From assembly GCA_021792615.1 (NCBI GenBank), contig JAJYUJ010000035.1, positions 1-24,321 on the forward strand: a stretch of DNA of 24,321 nucleotides, written 5' to 3'. This stretch comes from a bacterium (GTDB lineage Bacteria > JAMCPX01). Below the pieces are notes generated by a model. That model did no database searches. It worked only from the letters and a program-made list of their open reading frames with translations, and had not been told where the DNA came from. Every line of letters begins with the position of its first letter. The stretch's first letter is position 1. Below are positions 1 through 5,967 of this stretch, piece by piece. The translations under genes and the position numbers were made by a program.

Positions 1-99
1 TTGTCGGAACTTATGAAAAATGGGTTTACTATTATAAAGGTAGAGCCTGTACGCCAGACTTTGGAAACGCTGATATCGAAGATGATTAAGGAGAATTAA
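1..99 (+). CDS. ABC transporter ATP-binding protein, C-terminal end (partial)
   Basis: Frame 1 is open from the first base to a TAA at 97-99 and encodes 32 residues. It ends in a hydrophobic/charged tail (VRQTLETLISKMIKEN) that resembles the C-terminus of exporter-type ABC ATPases, which commonly end in a 'sLEdvFlkl'-like helix. No Walker or signature motif lies inside the window, so the assignment rests on this tail and on the ABC-2 permease gene that follows. The gene would supply ATP hydrolysis for that permease. The stop codon lies in an AAGGAGAATTAATG string that recurs exactly 300 bp downstream at the permease start. The two genes were therefore probably once joined by a TAATG stop/start overlap. 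Confidence 0.6.
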   Translation: MSELMKNGFTIIKVEPVRQTLETLISKMIKEN

Positions 100-110
100 T
101 GGGTACGAAT

Positions 111-175
111 GTCATTCCTGCGAAAGCAGGAATCCAGAAAGAAAAGAATGGATTCCGCATCAAGTGCGGAATGAC
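111..175. repeat. Dispersed palindromic repeat of the 'gtcattcc...ggaatgac' type
   Basis: This is a symmetric element that starts with gtcattcc and ends with ggaatgac. It contains two hairpins: attcctgc-gaaa-gcaggaat and attccgca-tcaag-tgcggaat. The same family appears at about 3956-3982 (ttcccg...cgggaa followed by tgacag). Repeats of this kind are scattered through intergenic DNA of many bacteria. The ORF crossing it is only repeat translation. Confidence 0.7.
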
Positions 176-193
176 AAAAACGGATTGCTTCGC

Positions 194-208
194 GGCACCT
201 TCGGTGCC
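194..208. repeat. Small hairpin ggcacc-ttc-ggtgcc
   Basis: A perfect 6-bp stem with a 3-nt loop. It is preceded by ggattgcttcgc, which matches the start of the right half of the 'gtcattgcgag' palindrome family found elsewhere in the window. It has no T-tract, so a terminator function is not supported. Confidence 0.4.
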
Positions 209-262
209 ACTCAGGATGTTAAGAGAAGGTAGCGGTCGTATTTATGCGAGGGTAGAGAGAAA

Positions 263-348
263 GACCTCATCCCTCCTTCCCCTAAAAAAGGAAGGATATA
301 TAGCAAAGTTGATTTCCTATCCTCTTAGGAGAGGGTGAAGGTGAGGTC
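263..348. repeat. Dispersed repeat with 'gacctca...tgaggtc' inverted ends
   Basis: The ends gacctcatccctccttcc and the complement of ggagagggtgaaggtgaggtc form a long imperfect inverted repeat. Pyrimidine- and purine-rich arms enclose an A+T-rich centre. This type of repeat is common in intergenic DNA. The remaining 349-387 shows no recognisable feature until the permease ribosome-binding site. Confidence 0.55.
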
Positions 349-398
349 TCTTTGCTTGATAAATCAAACCGCTCCATAAAAAATCAAAAGGAGAATTA

Positions 399-1202
399 AT
401 GTTTAAACGGATTTTTGCCATTACATCAACAGGGTTTAAAGAAGGTATACGGGAGCGCATCCTCTATCTTTTATTGCTATTCGCATTACTCATGATGTTC
501 GCATCATACGGCCTTGCGGCACTCAGCATGGGCGAGTACATCAAGGTCACACAGGACGTGGGTCTTGCAAGCATCATGATCTTCGGTGTATTGATAGCAA
601 TATTCATGGGTGCGTCCATCGTCTACAAAGACATTGAGCAAAAAACGATCTACACAATCCTTACAAAACCCATCAAAAGGTCCGAATACCTTATAGGCAG
701 GTTCTTCGGGCTTGCATCCCTTGTCGGTGTTGTCACCATTTTTATGTCCATTATATTTTTTGCGATACTGTTCTCTTTTAACAGGAATGTTTATTATACC
801 CAGTGGTCAATAAGAACGATCTTTACCACGGATATTGTCCTTGCCATTGTGTACTCGTATCTTTCCATGCTTATTGTAATAAGTATTTCTCTGTTCTTTT
901 CAACGTTTACGTCCCCAATCGTCGCATCCATTATCACATTCTTCGTTTATATCATCGGAAACGGGCTTGATACCATCCAATCTCTGGTGGAAAAAGTGCA
1001 CAGTGAAGTTGCAAAGGTATTGCTGCGCGTGCTGTATTACATTCTCCCGAACTTTGGAAACCTTAACTTAAGGGACCTTTCCATCTATGGCATTGTGCCG
1101 TCTACCGGCCACCTGCTGTTGCTTGTAGCCTACGCGTTTGTTTACATCGCCATTATGCTGATGCTATCCATGGGCGTTTTCAACAGGAAGGAAATGCGGT
1201 GA
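399..1202 (+). CDS. ABC-2 type transporter permease
   Basis: This 267-residue integral membrane protein is the membrane half of an ABC exporter whose ATPase gene ends just upstream. The substrate cannot be told from sequence. An N-terminal cytoplasmic stretch (KRIFAITSTGFKEGIRERI) precedes a first membrane segment near residues 22-42. About five more hydrophobic segments follow at roughly 57-77, 102-128, 145-170, 175-190 and 235-258. The motif ASIVYKDIEQKTIYTILTKPIKRSEYLIGRF (about 73-103) is the conserved loop of ABC-2/NosY-like permeases, in which 'E...GT...L..P..R.e...GK' is typical. The start is set by AAGGAGA at 388-394. It is likely co-transcribed with the ATPase and with the TPR protein at 1702, although repeats now occupy both junctions. 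The TGA stop overlaps an ATG (TGATG) that opens no gene. Confidence 0.88.
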   Translation: MFKRIFAITSTGFKEGIRERILYLLLLFALLMMFASYGLAALSMGEYIKVTQDVGLASIMIFGVLIAIFMGASIVYKDIEQKTIYTILTKPIKRSEYLIGRFFGLASLVGVVTIFMSIIFFAILFSFNRNVYYTQWSIRTIFTTDIVLAIVYSYLSMLIVISISLFFSTFTSPIVASIITFFVYIIGNGLDTIQSLVEKVHSEVAKVLLRVLYYILPNFGNLNLRDLSIYGIVPSTGHLLLLVAYAFVYIAIMLMLSMGVFNRKEMR

Positions 1203-1214
1203 TGCCGGTATCCT

Positions 1215-1587
1215 GTCATTGCGAGGAAGGGAATGACGAAGCAATCTACTGATCGATAAATGGATAATCAATATTTTGTTTATATAATGACAAATAAAAA
1301 CAATACGACTCTTTATACAGGAGTAACATGTAATTTACAGAAAAGGATATATGAACATAAAGAAAAATTGGTTGATGGGTTTACTAAAAAGTACAATATT
1401 AACAAATTAGTATATTATGAAATATTTGATGATGCGTACAATGCAATTTCAAGAGAAAAGCAGATTAAAAGTGGCTCAAGGCAAAAGAAGGTTAATTTGA
1501 TTGATGGAATGAATAAAAAATGGAAGGATTTATATGCTGAATTGTAGAGGAGAACGTAGGGATTGCTTCGCTATCGCTCGCAATGAC
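1215..1587. mobile_element. Palindromic element carrying a GIY-YIG nuclease gene in its loop
   Basis: The left arm, 1215-1249 (gtcattgcgag ... cgaagcaatctac), and the right arm, 1556-1587 (gtaggga ttgcttcg ... ctcgcaatgac), are inverted copies of each other. The same two arms form the 87-bp hairpins at 5675-5926, where only a ~20-nt loop separates them. Here the loop is replaced by a GIY-YIG gene bounded by the same 'ctac' and 'taggg' loop edges. The interior is clearly more A+T-rich than its neighbours. The layout suggests a mobile or formerly mobile unit, with the short hairpins as its gene-less relatives. Movement is inferred, not shown. Confidence 0.6.
1260..1547 (+). CDS. GIY-YIG domain endonuclease (small, stand-alone)
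   Basis: This 95-residue protein is almost entirely one GIY-YIG nuclease domain of the YhbQ/COG2827-like group. The first motif is VYI at 7-9 and the second is LYTGVT at 18-23. Conserved R29 lies in NLQKRIYEHK, and E66 in AISREKQIK is the likely metal-binding acid. The C-terminal KKWKDLYAEL is typical of the full-length family, so the gene looks intact. Family members are DNA nucleases or predicted ones, but the function of most stand-alone copies is unknown. No Shine-Dalgarno precedes the ATG. A later start would remove the first motif. Base composition is much more A+T-rich than the flanking transporter genes. With repeat arms on both sides, this points to acquisition together with the repeats. 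It interrupts the permease-TPR operon. Confidence 0.85.
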   Translation: MDNQYFVYIMTNKNNTTLYTGVTCNLQKRIYEHKEKLVDGFTKKYNINKLVYYEIFDDAYNAISREKQIKSGSRQKKVNLIDGMNKKWKDLYAEL

Positions 1588-1599
1588 CGGTACACGAGA

Positions 1600-1666
1600 G
1601 TCATTGCGAGGAACGAAGTGACGAAGCAATCTACACGCACAGGGATTGCCCGGCCGGGCTTCGACG
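1600..1666. repeat. Second, degenerate copy of the 'gtcattgcgag' palindrome
   Basis: The left arm from 1600 (gtcattgcgag ... cgaagcaatctac) is intact. The right arm at 1642-1666 starts gggattgcc but then diverges into cggccgggcttcgacg. The linker joining it to the preceding element (ccggtacacgaga) is nearly the same as the linker between the tandem units near 5750-5762. The two sites therefore share a tandem-array organisation. Confidence 0.6.
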
Positions 1667-1701
1667 TATACCCGCGCTTTCAACGATAGAACAATAATGA
1701 C

Positions 1702-2559
1702 ATGAATAACTTAATTAAAAAAATAATGATTAGCCTTATCCTCCTTCTGCTGGCCTTTTCCCTTTACCCCCTCGGCAAATCCATAGACCGGACATCCCCG
1801 GAGAATACCAATCCGATACCCGAGCTGTTCTATTTTCCCAAAACAAGCTTTATAAAAAACATAGCGTTCGGGTATAACAACCTGCTTGCAGACATCTTCT
1901 GGATACGATCTATTCAGTATATTGGTCAGCATTCAATGACAGATAACACATATCCATATTTGTATCACATCCTTGATATTACAACATCCCTTGATCCGAG
2001 GTTCATCAATGCGTACAACTTTGGCTCATTCTTTTTGGTAACATGGGCAAGTGATAAAAAAGAAGGCATCGAACTTGCACAAAAGGGTGTAAAAAATAAT
2101 CCAAAGAATTGGCAGTCGGCATTTGGTCTTGGTTTTATATATTTTTTAAGTAAAGATTATAAAAATGCGTACAAGTATTTCAGCCTCGCCAATACATTAC
2201 CGGGTATGCAGGATGAATACAAGACATTTGCACCGTATGCAATGAGCAAGTTTGCCTCGCCGGAACAGGGCATACAGATGTGGACAGCAATTGCAAAGAT
2301 GTCCGATAATAAATTTATTGTAGATGCGGCAAGAAACAATATTGCAGTGCTCACGCAGAAAAAACGTGTAGATATGCTGAACCAGGCTGTGCAAACCTAT
2401 AAAAAGCGTTTTCACAAATTTCCCTCAGACCTTTCCGAACTTGTCGGAAAGGGGATCATTGCCAAGCTGCCGGAGCCGGTTGGCGGTATGCCGTATGATT
2501 ACGATCCTTCAACAGGCAAGGTAACCGCACAAATACCGGCGCCCGAGAATAAGGAGTAA
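1702..2559 (+). CDS. Membrane-anchored TPR-like protein with pseudopilin-like C-terminus
   Basis: This 285-residue protein has one N-terminal hydrophobic segment (about 9-26) acting as a signal anchor, so most of it lies outside the cytoplasm. Residues ~85-220 are helical and TPR-like (SLDPRFINAYNFGSFFL, KNNPKNWQSAFGLGFIYFLSKDYKNAYKYFSLA). The tail at ~230-270 (AVQTYKKRFHKFPSDLSELV, then LPEPVGGMPYDYDPSTGKV) resembles the C-terminal 'Y...G.yP..l..Lv' block of type II secretion pseudopilins, without a pilin N-terminus. A similar tail occurs in the DUF4388 protein at 13843. It follows an ABC ATPase and permease, so it may be an accessory part of that exporter. No strong Shine-Dalgarno is visible at the chosen ATG. 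Function is unknown. Confidence 0.75.
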   Translation: MNNLIKKIMISLILLLLAFSLYPLGKSIDRTSPENTNPIPELFYFPKTSFIKNIAFGYNNLLADIFWIRSIQYIGQHSMTDNTYPYLYHILDITTSLDPRFINAYNFGSFFLVTWASDKKEGIELAQKGVKNNPKNWQSAFGLGFIYFLSKDYKNAYKYFSLANTLPGMQDEYKTFAPYAMSKFASPEQGIQMWTAIAKMSDNKFIVDAARNNIAVLTQKKRVDMLNQAVQTYKKRFHKFPSDLSELVGKGIIAKLPEPVGGMPYDYDPSTGKVTAQIPAPENKE

Positions 2560-2689
2560 CCCGTTTTCCCGGCTGGTCGTTACAAGAACTGAAATGATGA
2601 AGCAATCCATTTTTTCATATCCACCTGATATGGAGGATGACAGAGGGTTAACCCGAAAAAGGTGTTTGAAAAATAAGGAAGTTTATGCA

Positions 2690-2767
2690 ATGAGTGATAA
2701 GCCCGCGTCAGACAAAGGTATTCTTCGAATATCCGATAAGGAAACCAGACCTGGTAATAGCATATAA
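2690..2767 (+). other. Possible 25-codon ORF, perhaps a gene remnant
   Basis: ATG at 2690 is preceded by aaggaag (2675-2681) at a suitable distance and runs 25 codons to TAA at 2765-2767. The product is hydrophilic (MSDKPASDKG..., ending in RPGNSI). The stop abuts the first base of the inverted-repeat element at 2768, so the ORF may be the 5' remnant of an interrupted gene. No family is recognised. It may equally be chance. Confidence 0.2.
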
Positions 2768-2862
2768 ACCCCGTTAGAAATGTCGGAATAATACAGATTT
2801 TTTATAATAATTTTTCAATCTATCGTCGTACAAATTATCATCTGCTGAGTTTCTAACGGGGT
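2768..2862. repeat. 95-bp element with 'accccgttagaaa' inverted termini
   Basis: accccgttagaaa at 2768-2780 is perfectly complementary to tttctaacggggt at 2850-2862, which is followed by gaac. A second element at 3998-4118 shares the ctaacggggtgaac right end and the accccgttag left end, but the interior differs. It is A+T-rich inside and has no coding capacity. No clear target-site duplication is seen. It resembles a MITE or REP-like element. Confidence 0.65.
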
Positions 2863-3046
2863 GAACATACAGAGGACTGAAACCTCGTTTCTCTATGGAA
2901 GCGTATAGATATCAGGTGGATCGCGGGATTGAGCGAATAAGTAAACTTCCTTATTGCACTTTCCGGGTCAAAGAATTGCTTTACTATTGTTCACAATGAC
3001 TTCTGTTCAACCAGAAAAATGTGTTTTCCACGTTATCGCAACTGTG

Positions 3047-3490
3047 TCACAATTTCTTTTGCTCTTTTAGCTTTCCCATAATTTCGCAAAATCTTTTTGG
3101 TGTAACAATTTCTATTCCTCTGAAGTTGTTTAAGTTTAATAAATGCGCATCACCGGAGATTATGTAGTCAGCTTTACCGGAAACAGCTGTAGCCAGAATA
3201 GTATTATCTGCGGGGTCTTCTTTTATAATGTTTAATGTTGAAAGGTTTTCTGCAAAAACAGAATACTTAAACAGATTTGATAGTATGTGATTTATATCTT
3301 CGTTTGTAAGTTTATAGTTTTTCTTTATCTTTGGGTAATGCAAAACTCTTTCCGCTTCTTCTATTGTTGCAAGTGATGTTATTATGACCACAAACGCATT
3401 TTCCCATAGCTTTATAACGTTGAAAGGGAATCCACTCCGCTGGATGATACCGCTTGTGAGAACATTGGTATCAATAACTACTCTATACAC
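3047..3490 (-). CDS. PIN-domain toxin (predicted ribonuclease)
   Basis: This 147-residue PIN-family protein is related to the COG1569-type putative toxins. Acidic residues expected of the metal-dependent RNase site are D7 (VVIDTNV), E44/E45 (ATIEEAERVL), D95 (EDPADN) and D114 (ISGDAHLL). It starts with GTG, and its first 8 bases overlap the end of the antitoxin gene upstream, which is typical translational coupling in toxin-antitoxin pairs. The toxin would cleave RNA when freed from its partner. The RNA target cannot be read from the sequence. The pair lies in a repeat-rich accessory patch, which fits horizontal acquisition. Confidence 0.85.
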   Translation of the reverse strand: MYRVVIDTNVLTSGIIQRSGFPFNVIKLWENAFVVIITSLATIEEAERVLHYPKIKKNYKLTNEDINHILSNLFKYSVFAENLSTLNIIKEDPADNTILATAVSGKADYIISGDAHLLNLNNFRGIEIVTPKRFCEIMGKLKEQKKL

Positions 3491-3749
3491 CCTTGCGTAC
3501 CGCCTTCATTGCCTCCTCAACATCTTTTTTTATACTTGCCGAAGAATATATTTTTGATCTGATATTATCAAAAATTGCCATATCGGTTTTTCTTTGCTTT
3601 CGAAGATTTTCGAACTCATCTAAAGAAATTAAAACAGCCATCGGTTTTTTGCCTCGCTTGATAATAAATTCTTGTCCCTTATAGTAGACTTCTTCAAGGA
3701 TTTCTCCTAAATTCCCTCTCATTTTTAAAGCAGTCAGGTCTTTTGTCAT
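3483..3749 (-). CDS. Phd/YefM-family antitoxin
   Basis: This 88-residue protein is read from ATG at 3747-3749, chosen because GGAGGT lies five bases upstream. An in-frame TTG at 3761 would place the start before that Shine-Dalgarno. The N-terminal half (MTKDLTALKMRGNLGEILEE, then a 'QEFIIKRGKKPMAVLISLDEFENL' type block) matches the Phd/YefM DNA-binding fold. The C-terminal half (DNIRSKIYSSASIKKDVEEAMKAVRKGV) would wrap the toxin. It presumably neutralises the overlapping PIN toxin and represses its own promoter. Confidence 0.85.
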   Translation of the reverse strand: MTKDLTALKMRGNLGEILEEVYYKGQEFIIKRGKKPMAVLISLDEFENLRKQRKTDMAIFDNIRSKIYSSASIKKDVEEAMKAVRKGV

Positions 3750-3769
3750 AGTTACCTCCAATTATGATA

Positions 3770-3797
3770 ACTATAGCAATTATAGTAGGTATGTCAA
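3770..3797 (-). promoter_or_regulatory. Toxin-antitoxin promoter with palindromic operator candidate
   Basis: On the minus strand, TTGACA (3792-3797) and TATAGT (3770-3775) are separated by 16 bp. The -10 is one arm of the inverted repeat ACTATA-gcaat-TATAGT (3770-3786). This suits autorepression by the Phd-type antitoxin. The start codon lies about 20 bp downstream of the -10. Confidence 0.5.
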
Positions 3798-3928
3798 TAG
3801 TCGATCTACCGGTTCCCCGGATGCTTCTCTGCAGTTTATTTATTGGTGTAGCCCTTTTGCTTGCGTAGTGTAAAAAATTCACCTATATACATCCTGAAGA
3901 GCAGGGAAGAAGAAACACACCCCGTTGT

Positions 3929-3985
3929 CCCCTCTTATGAGAGGGGAATAAAGAACTGGATTCCCGCTAAACCGGGAATGACAGA
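3929..3985. repeat. Two intergenic hairpins (cccctct...agagggg and ttcccg...cgggaa)
   Basis: A perfect 7-bp stem with a TATG loop at 3929-3946 is followed by a 'ttcccg-ctaaac-cgggaa' palindrome at about 3961-3978 ending in tgacag. The second belongs to the same dispersed family as 111-175. These and the next element fill the gene-free stretch 3798-4118. 3798-3920 shows nothing recognisable. Confidence 0.55.
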
Positions 3986-3997
3986 AGATAATAGCGA

Positions 3998-4118
3998 GGT
4001 TTACCCCGTTAGAGATTAATAAAATAAAATGTTTTATACGTACATAATTCGAAGTGTAAAAGATAGGAAATGGCATACAGTACTAATAAATGATTTATTA
4101 TCTCTAACGGGGTGAACC
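3998..4118. repeat. 121-bp element with 'ggttYaccccgttagagat' inverted termini
   Basis: ggtttaccccgttagagat (3998-4016) is complementary to 4100-4118 with one mismatch over 19 bp. It is the second copy of the element type at 2768-2862. The two share the terminal accccgttag and ctaacggggtgaac but not the interior. The right end stops one base before the ATG of the carboxyltransferase gene. Confidence 0.7.
4109..4114 (+). promoter_or_regulatory. Ribosome-binding site contributed by a repeat terminus
   Basis: The sequence aacggggtgaacc-ATG places GGGGTGA, a 6-of-7 match to the anti-Shine-Dalgarno complement GAGGTGA, directly before the ATG at 4119. These bases belong to the right inverted terminus of the 3998-4118 element. 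No other Shine-Dalgarno is near. This supports the start at 4119 rather than at a later codon. Confidence 0.5.
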
Positions 4119-5669
4119 ATGTCCCATGAAAAACGTATAAAAGAACTCGAAAAAATGAATAAGCAGGCCGAGCTTGGCGGGGGTGAGGCACGCATCGAAA
4201 AACAACACCAGGCCGGCAAGCTCACTGCTCGGGAGCGCATCGACATCCTGCTCGATAAGGGCAGCTTTGTCGAGCTTGACAAGTTTGTAATGCATAGGGC
4301 GATCGATTTCGGCATGGACAAGCAGAAGTTTCTTGGTGACGGCATTGTTACGGGCTACGGTACGATCGATGGCAGGCTCGTGTATGTGTTCTCACAGGAC
4401 TTCACCGTGTTCGGCGGCTCTCTGTCAGGTGCCTATGCAAAGAAGATCTGCAAGATCATGGACCTTGCGTTGAAGAACGGCGCCCCGCTCATTGGAATGA
4501 ACGATTCCGGCGGTGCGCGGATTCAGGAAGGCGTTGAGAGCCTCGCAGGATACGCGGATATATTCCTTCGCAACGTCATGGTGTCCGGCGTTATACCCCA
4601 GATCTCGGCGGTTATGGGACCATGTGCAGGCGGCGCTGTGTATTCGCCTGCGATAACGGATTTTATCTTTATGACAAAGGGCACAAGCTACATGTTTGTA
4701 ACAGGCCCTGATGTCGTGAAATCGGTTACCCACGAGGAGGTCACCAAAGAGGAGCTTGGCGGAGCAATAACGCATGCCACGAAGAGCGGTATTGCAAACT
4801 TCGTTTTCGATAATGACGAAGAATGCCTGATCGGCATCAGGGAGCTCATAGGCTTTATACCTTCAAACAACCTTGATGACCCTCCCTATAAGGAAACTTC
4901 AGACCCTGCAGACCGCACGTCGCCTGAGCTCGACGCCCTGATACCGGATCAGCCCAATAAGCCTTACGATATAAAAGAATTAATCTTTGCAACGGTTGAT
5001 GACGGGTATTTTCTCGAGGTGCATGAACTCTATGCCCCCAATATTATCGTGGGCTTTGCACGGTACGGCGGCATGCCGGTGGGCATTGTTGCGAACCAGC
5101 CCGCATATCTGGCGGGCACGCTCGATATAGATGCGTCCGTAAAAGGCGCACGGTTCGTGCGGTTTTGTGATGCGTTCAACATCCCCCTGATCACGCTCGA
5201 GGACGTGCCCGGGTTTTTACCCGGCACCGTTCAGGAACACGGCGGCATCATACGGCACGGTGCAAAGCTTTTATTCGCATTTGCGGAGGCCACGGTACCG
5301 AAGATCACCATCATAACGCGGAAGGCGTACGGCGGTGCGTATGACGTTATGTCGAGCAAACACATCAGGGCCGACATCAACTATGCGTACCCGAGTGCCG
5401 AGATCGCAGTAATGGGACCGGATGGAGCGGTTAATATTATCTTCCGCAAAGAGCTTGATGCAGCGAAGGATCCCGAGGCAAAGCGTGCCGAGCTTATCGA
5501 AGACTACAGGGAAAAATTCGCATCGCCATGGAAGGCAGCGGAGCTTGGTTATATCGACGAAATTATAAAGCCCTCGGAAACAAGATTCAAGATCATATCG
5601 GCACTGCGTATGCTGAAAAATAAGGTTGATACCAATCCGAAGAAGAAACACGGGAACATACCGCTGTGA
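4119..5669 (+). CDS. pccB: Acyl-CoA carboxylase carboxyltransferase (propionyl-CoA carboxylase beta-like)
   Basis: This 516-residue carboxyltransferase moves CO2 from carboxybiotin to an acyl-CoA, most likely propionyl-CoA to give methylmalonyl-CoA. Both crotonase-fold halves are present. The N-half has [28 protein letters not shown] and the oxyanion loop [11 protein letters not shown] (about 128-138). The C-half has [22 protein letters not shown] and [10 protein letters not shown] (402-411). D409 in that last motif corresponds to the residue that favours propionyl/butyryl-CoA over acetyl-CoA in actinobacterial enzymes. The C-terminus KKHGNIPL is characteristic of the family, so the gene is complete. 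The related methylmalonyl-CoA decarboxylase alpha subunit is a possible alternative, but the biotin carboxylase gene downstream favours a carboxylase. Its ribosome-binding site comes from a repeat. Confidence 0.9.
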   Translation: MSHEKRIKELEKMNKQAELGGGEARIEKQHQAGKLTARERIDILLDKGSFVELDKFVMHRAIDFGMDKQKFLGDGIVTGYGTIDGRLVYVFSQDFTVFGGSLSGAYAKKICKIMDLALKNGAPLIGMNDSGGARIQEGVESLAGYADIFLRNVMVSGVIPQISAVMGPCAGGAVYSPAITDFIFMTKGTSYMFVTGPDVVKSVTHEEVTKEELGGAITHATKSGIANFVFDNDEECLIGIRELIGFIPSNNLDDPPYKETSDPADRTSPELDALIPDQPNKPYDIKELIFATVDDGYFLEVHELYAPNIIVGFARYGGMPVGIVANQPAYLAGTLDIDASVKGARFVRFCDAFNIPLITLEDVPGFLPGTVQEHGGIIRHGAKLLFAFAEATVPKITIITRKAYGGAYDVMSSKHIRADINYAYPSAEIAVMGPDGAVNIIFRKELDAAKDPEAKRAELIEDYREKFASPWKAAELGYIDEIIKPSETRFKIISALRMLKNKVDTNPKKKHGNIPL

Positions 5670-5674
5670 TATGG

Positions 5675-5926
5675 GAGTCATTGCGAGGAATGAAATGACG
5701 AAGCAAACTACGGGCATACATAGGGATTGCTTCGCTATCGCTCGCAACGACCGGTACACTGGAGTCATTGCGAGGAATGAAATGACGAAGCAAACTACGG
5801 GCATACATAGGGATTGCTTCGCTATCGCTCGCAACGACCGGTACATTGGAGTCATTGCGAGGAATGAAGTGACGAAGCAAACTACGGGCATACATAGGGA
5901 TTGCTTCGCTATCGCTCGCAATGACA
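5675..5926. repeat. Three tandem 87-bp hairpin repeats
   Basis: Units begin at 5675, 5762 and 5849, a constant period of 87 bp, and are nearly identical. The differences are single bases, such as gaaatga/gaagtga and caacgac/caatgac. Each unit has a left arm (gtcattgcgag ... cgaagcaa), a ~20-nt loop (ctacgggcatacataggg) and a right arm (ttgcttcg ... ctcgcaacgac), so each can fold alone. They fill the spacer between the two carboxylase genes. Because 87 is a multiple of three, the repeats give apparent ORFs on both strands; these are not taken as genes. 5927-5967 is pyrimidine-rich and carries the next ribosome-binding site. Confidence 0.85.
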
Positions 5927-5967
5927 GACGAGACCCCCCTACCTCCTCTACGAGAAGGGAATAAGAT

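Larger units (their letters stand above)
88..401. repeat. 14-bp direct repeat bracketing a 300-bp hairpin-rich insert
   Basis: The string aaggagaattaatg occurs at 88-101 and again at 388-401, exactly 300 bp apart. The first copy contains the stop codon of the ATPase gene. The second contains the Shine-Dalgarno and ATG of the permease gene. Everything between them (102-387) is dispersed-repeat material with no credible gene: palindromes at 111-175, 194-208 and 263-348. The arrangement looks like a repeat block inserted at a stop/start overlap with duplication of the target. Part of the match is Shine-Dalgarno plus ATG, which lowers its weight. Confidence 0.6.
2619..2955. repeat. Two crossing inverted-repeat pairs in the gene-free stretch
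   Basis: atccacctgatat at 2619-2631 is perfectly complementary to 2909-2921. aataaggaagttta at 2672-2685 is perfectly complementary to 2942-2955. The order is A-B ... A'-B', so the pairs cross and cannot form one simple nested hairpin. A 10-bp palindrome (gggttaaccc, 2645-2654) lies between A and B. No function is assigned. Confidence 0.6.
2576..3000. mobile_element. Decayed palindromic element with a ~360-bp interior
   Basis: 2576-2610 (gtcgttacaag ... gaagcaatccat) and 2973-3000 (gaattgcttta ... cacaatgac) align, with several substitutions, to the left and right arms of the 'gtcattgcgag' palindrome family. The interior takes the place that holds the GIY-YIG gene at 1260. It contains no long ORF. 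It does contain an 'accccgttag' inverted-repeat element, other inverted repeats and a 25-codon ORF. This is the main content of the gene-free stretch 2560-3046. Confidence 0.45.

Noticed and set aside
99-338. 79-codon ORF after the ATPase stop
   Set aside because: It is a translation of dispersed palindromic repeats. Its ATG arises from the duplicated permease start, and it resembles no protein family.
1492-1683. 63-codon minus-strand ORF over the repeats beside the GIY-YIG gene
   Set aside because: It consists of the complement of the repeat arms (NDSRVPVIASDSEAIP), a frequent artefact of this repeat family.
5675-5926. CRISPR array
   Set aside because: The units are contiguous and near-identical with no variable spacers, and there are no cas genes nearby.
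5626-5964. 112-codon repetitive ORF (VIARNE...TKQTTG repeats) and long minus-strand ORFs over the same array
   Set aside because: An 87-bp period is 29 codons, so the array is open in several frames on both strands. The content is explained by the hairpin DNA.
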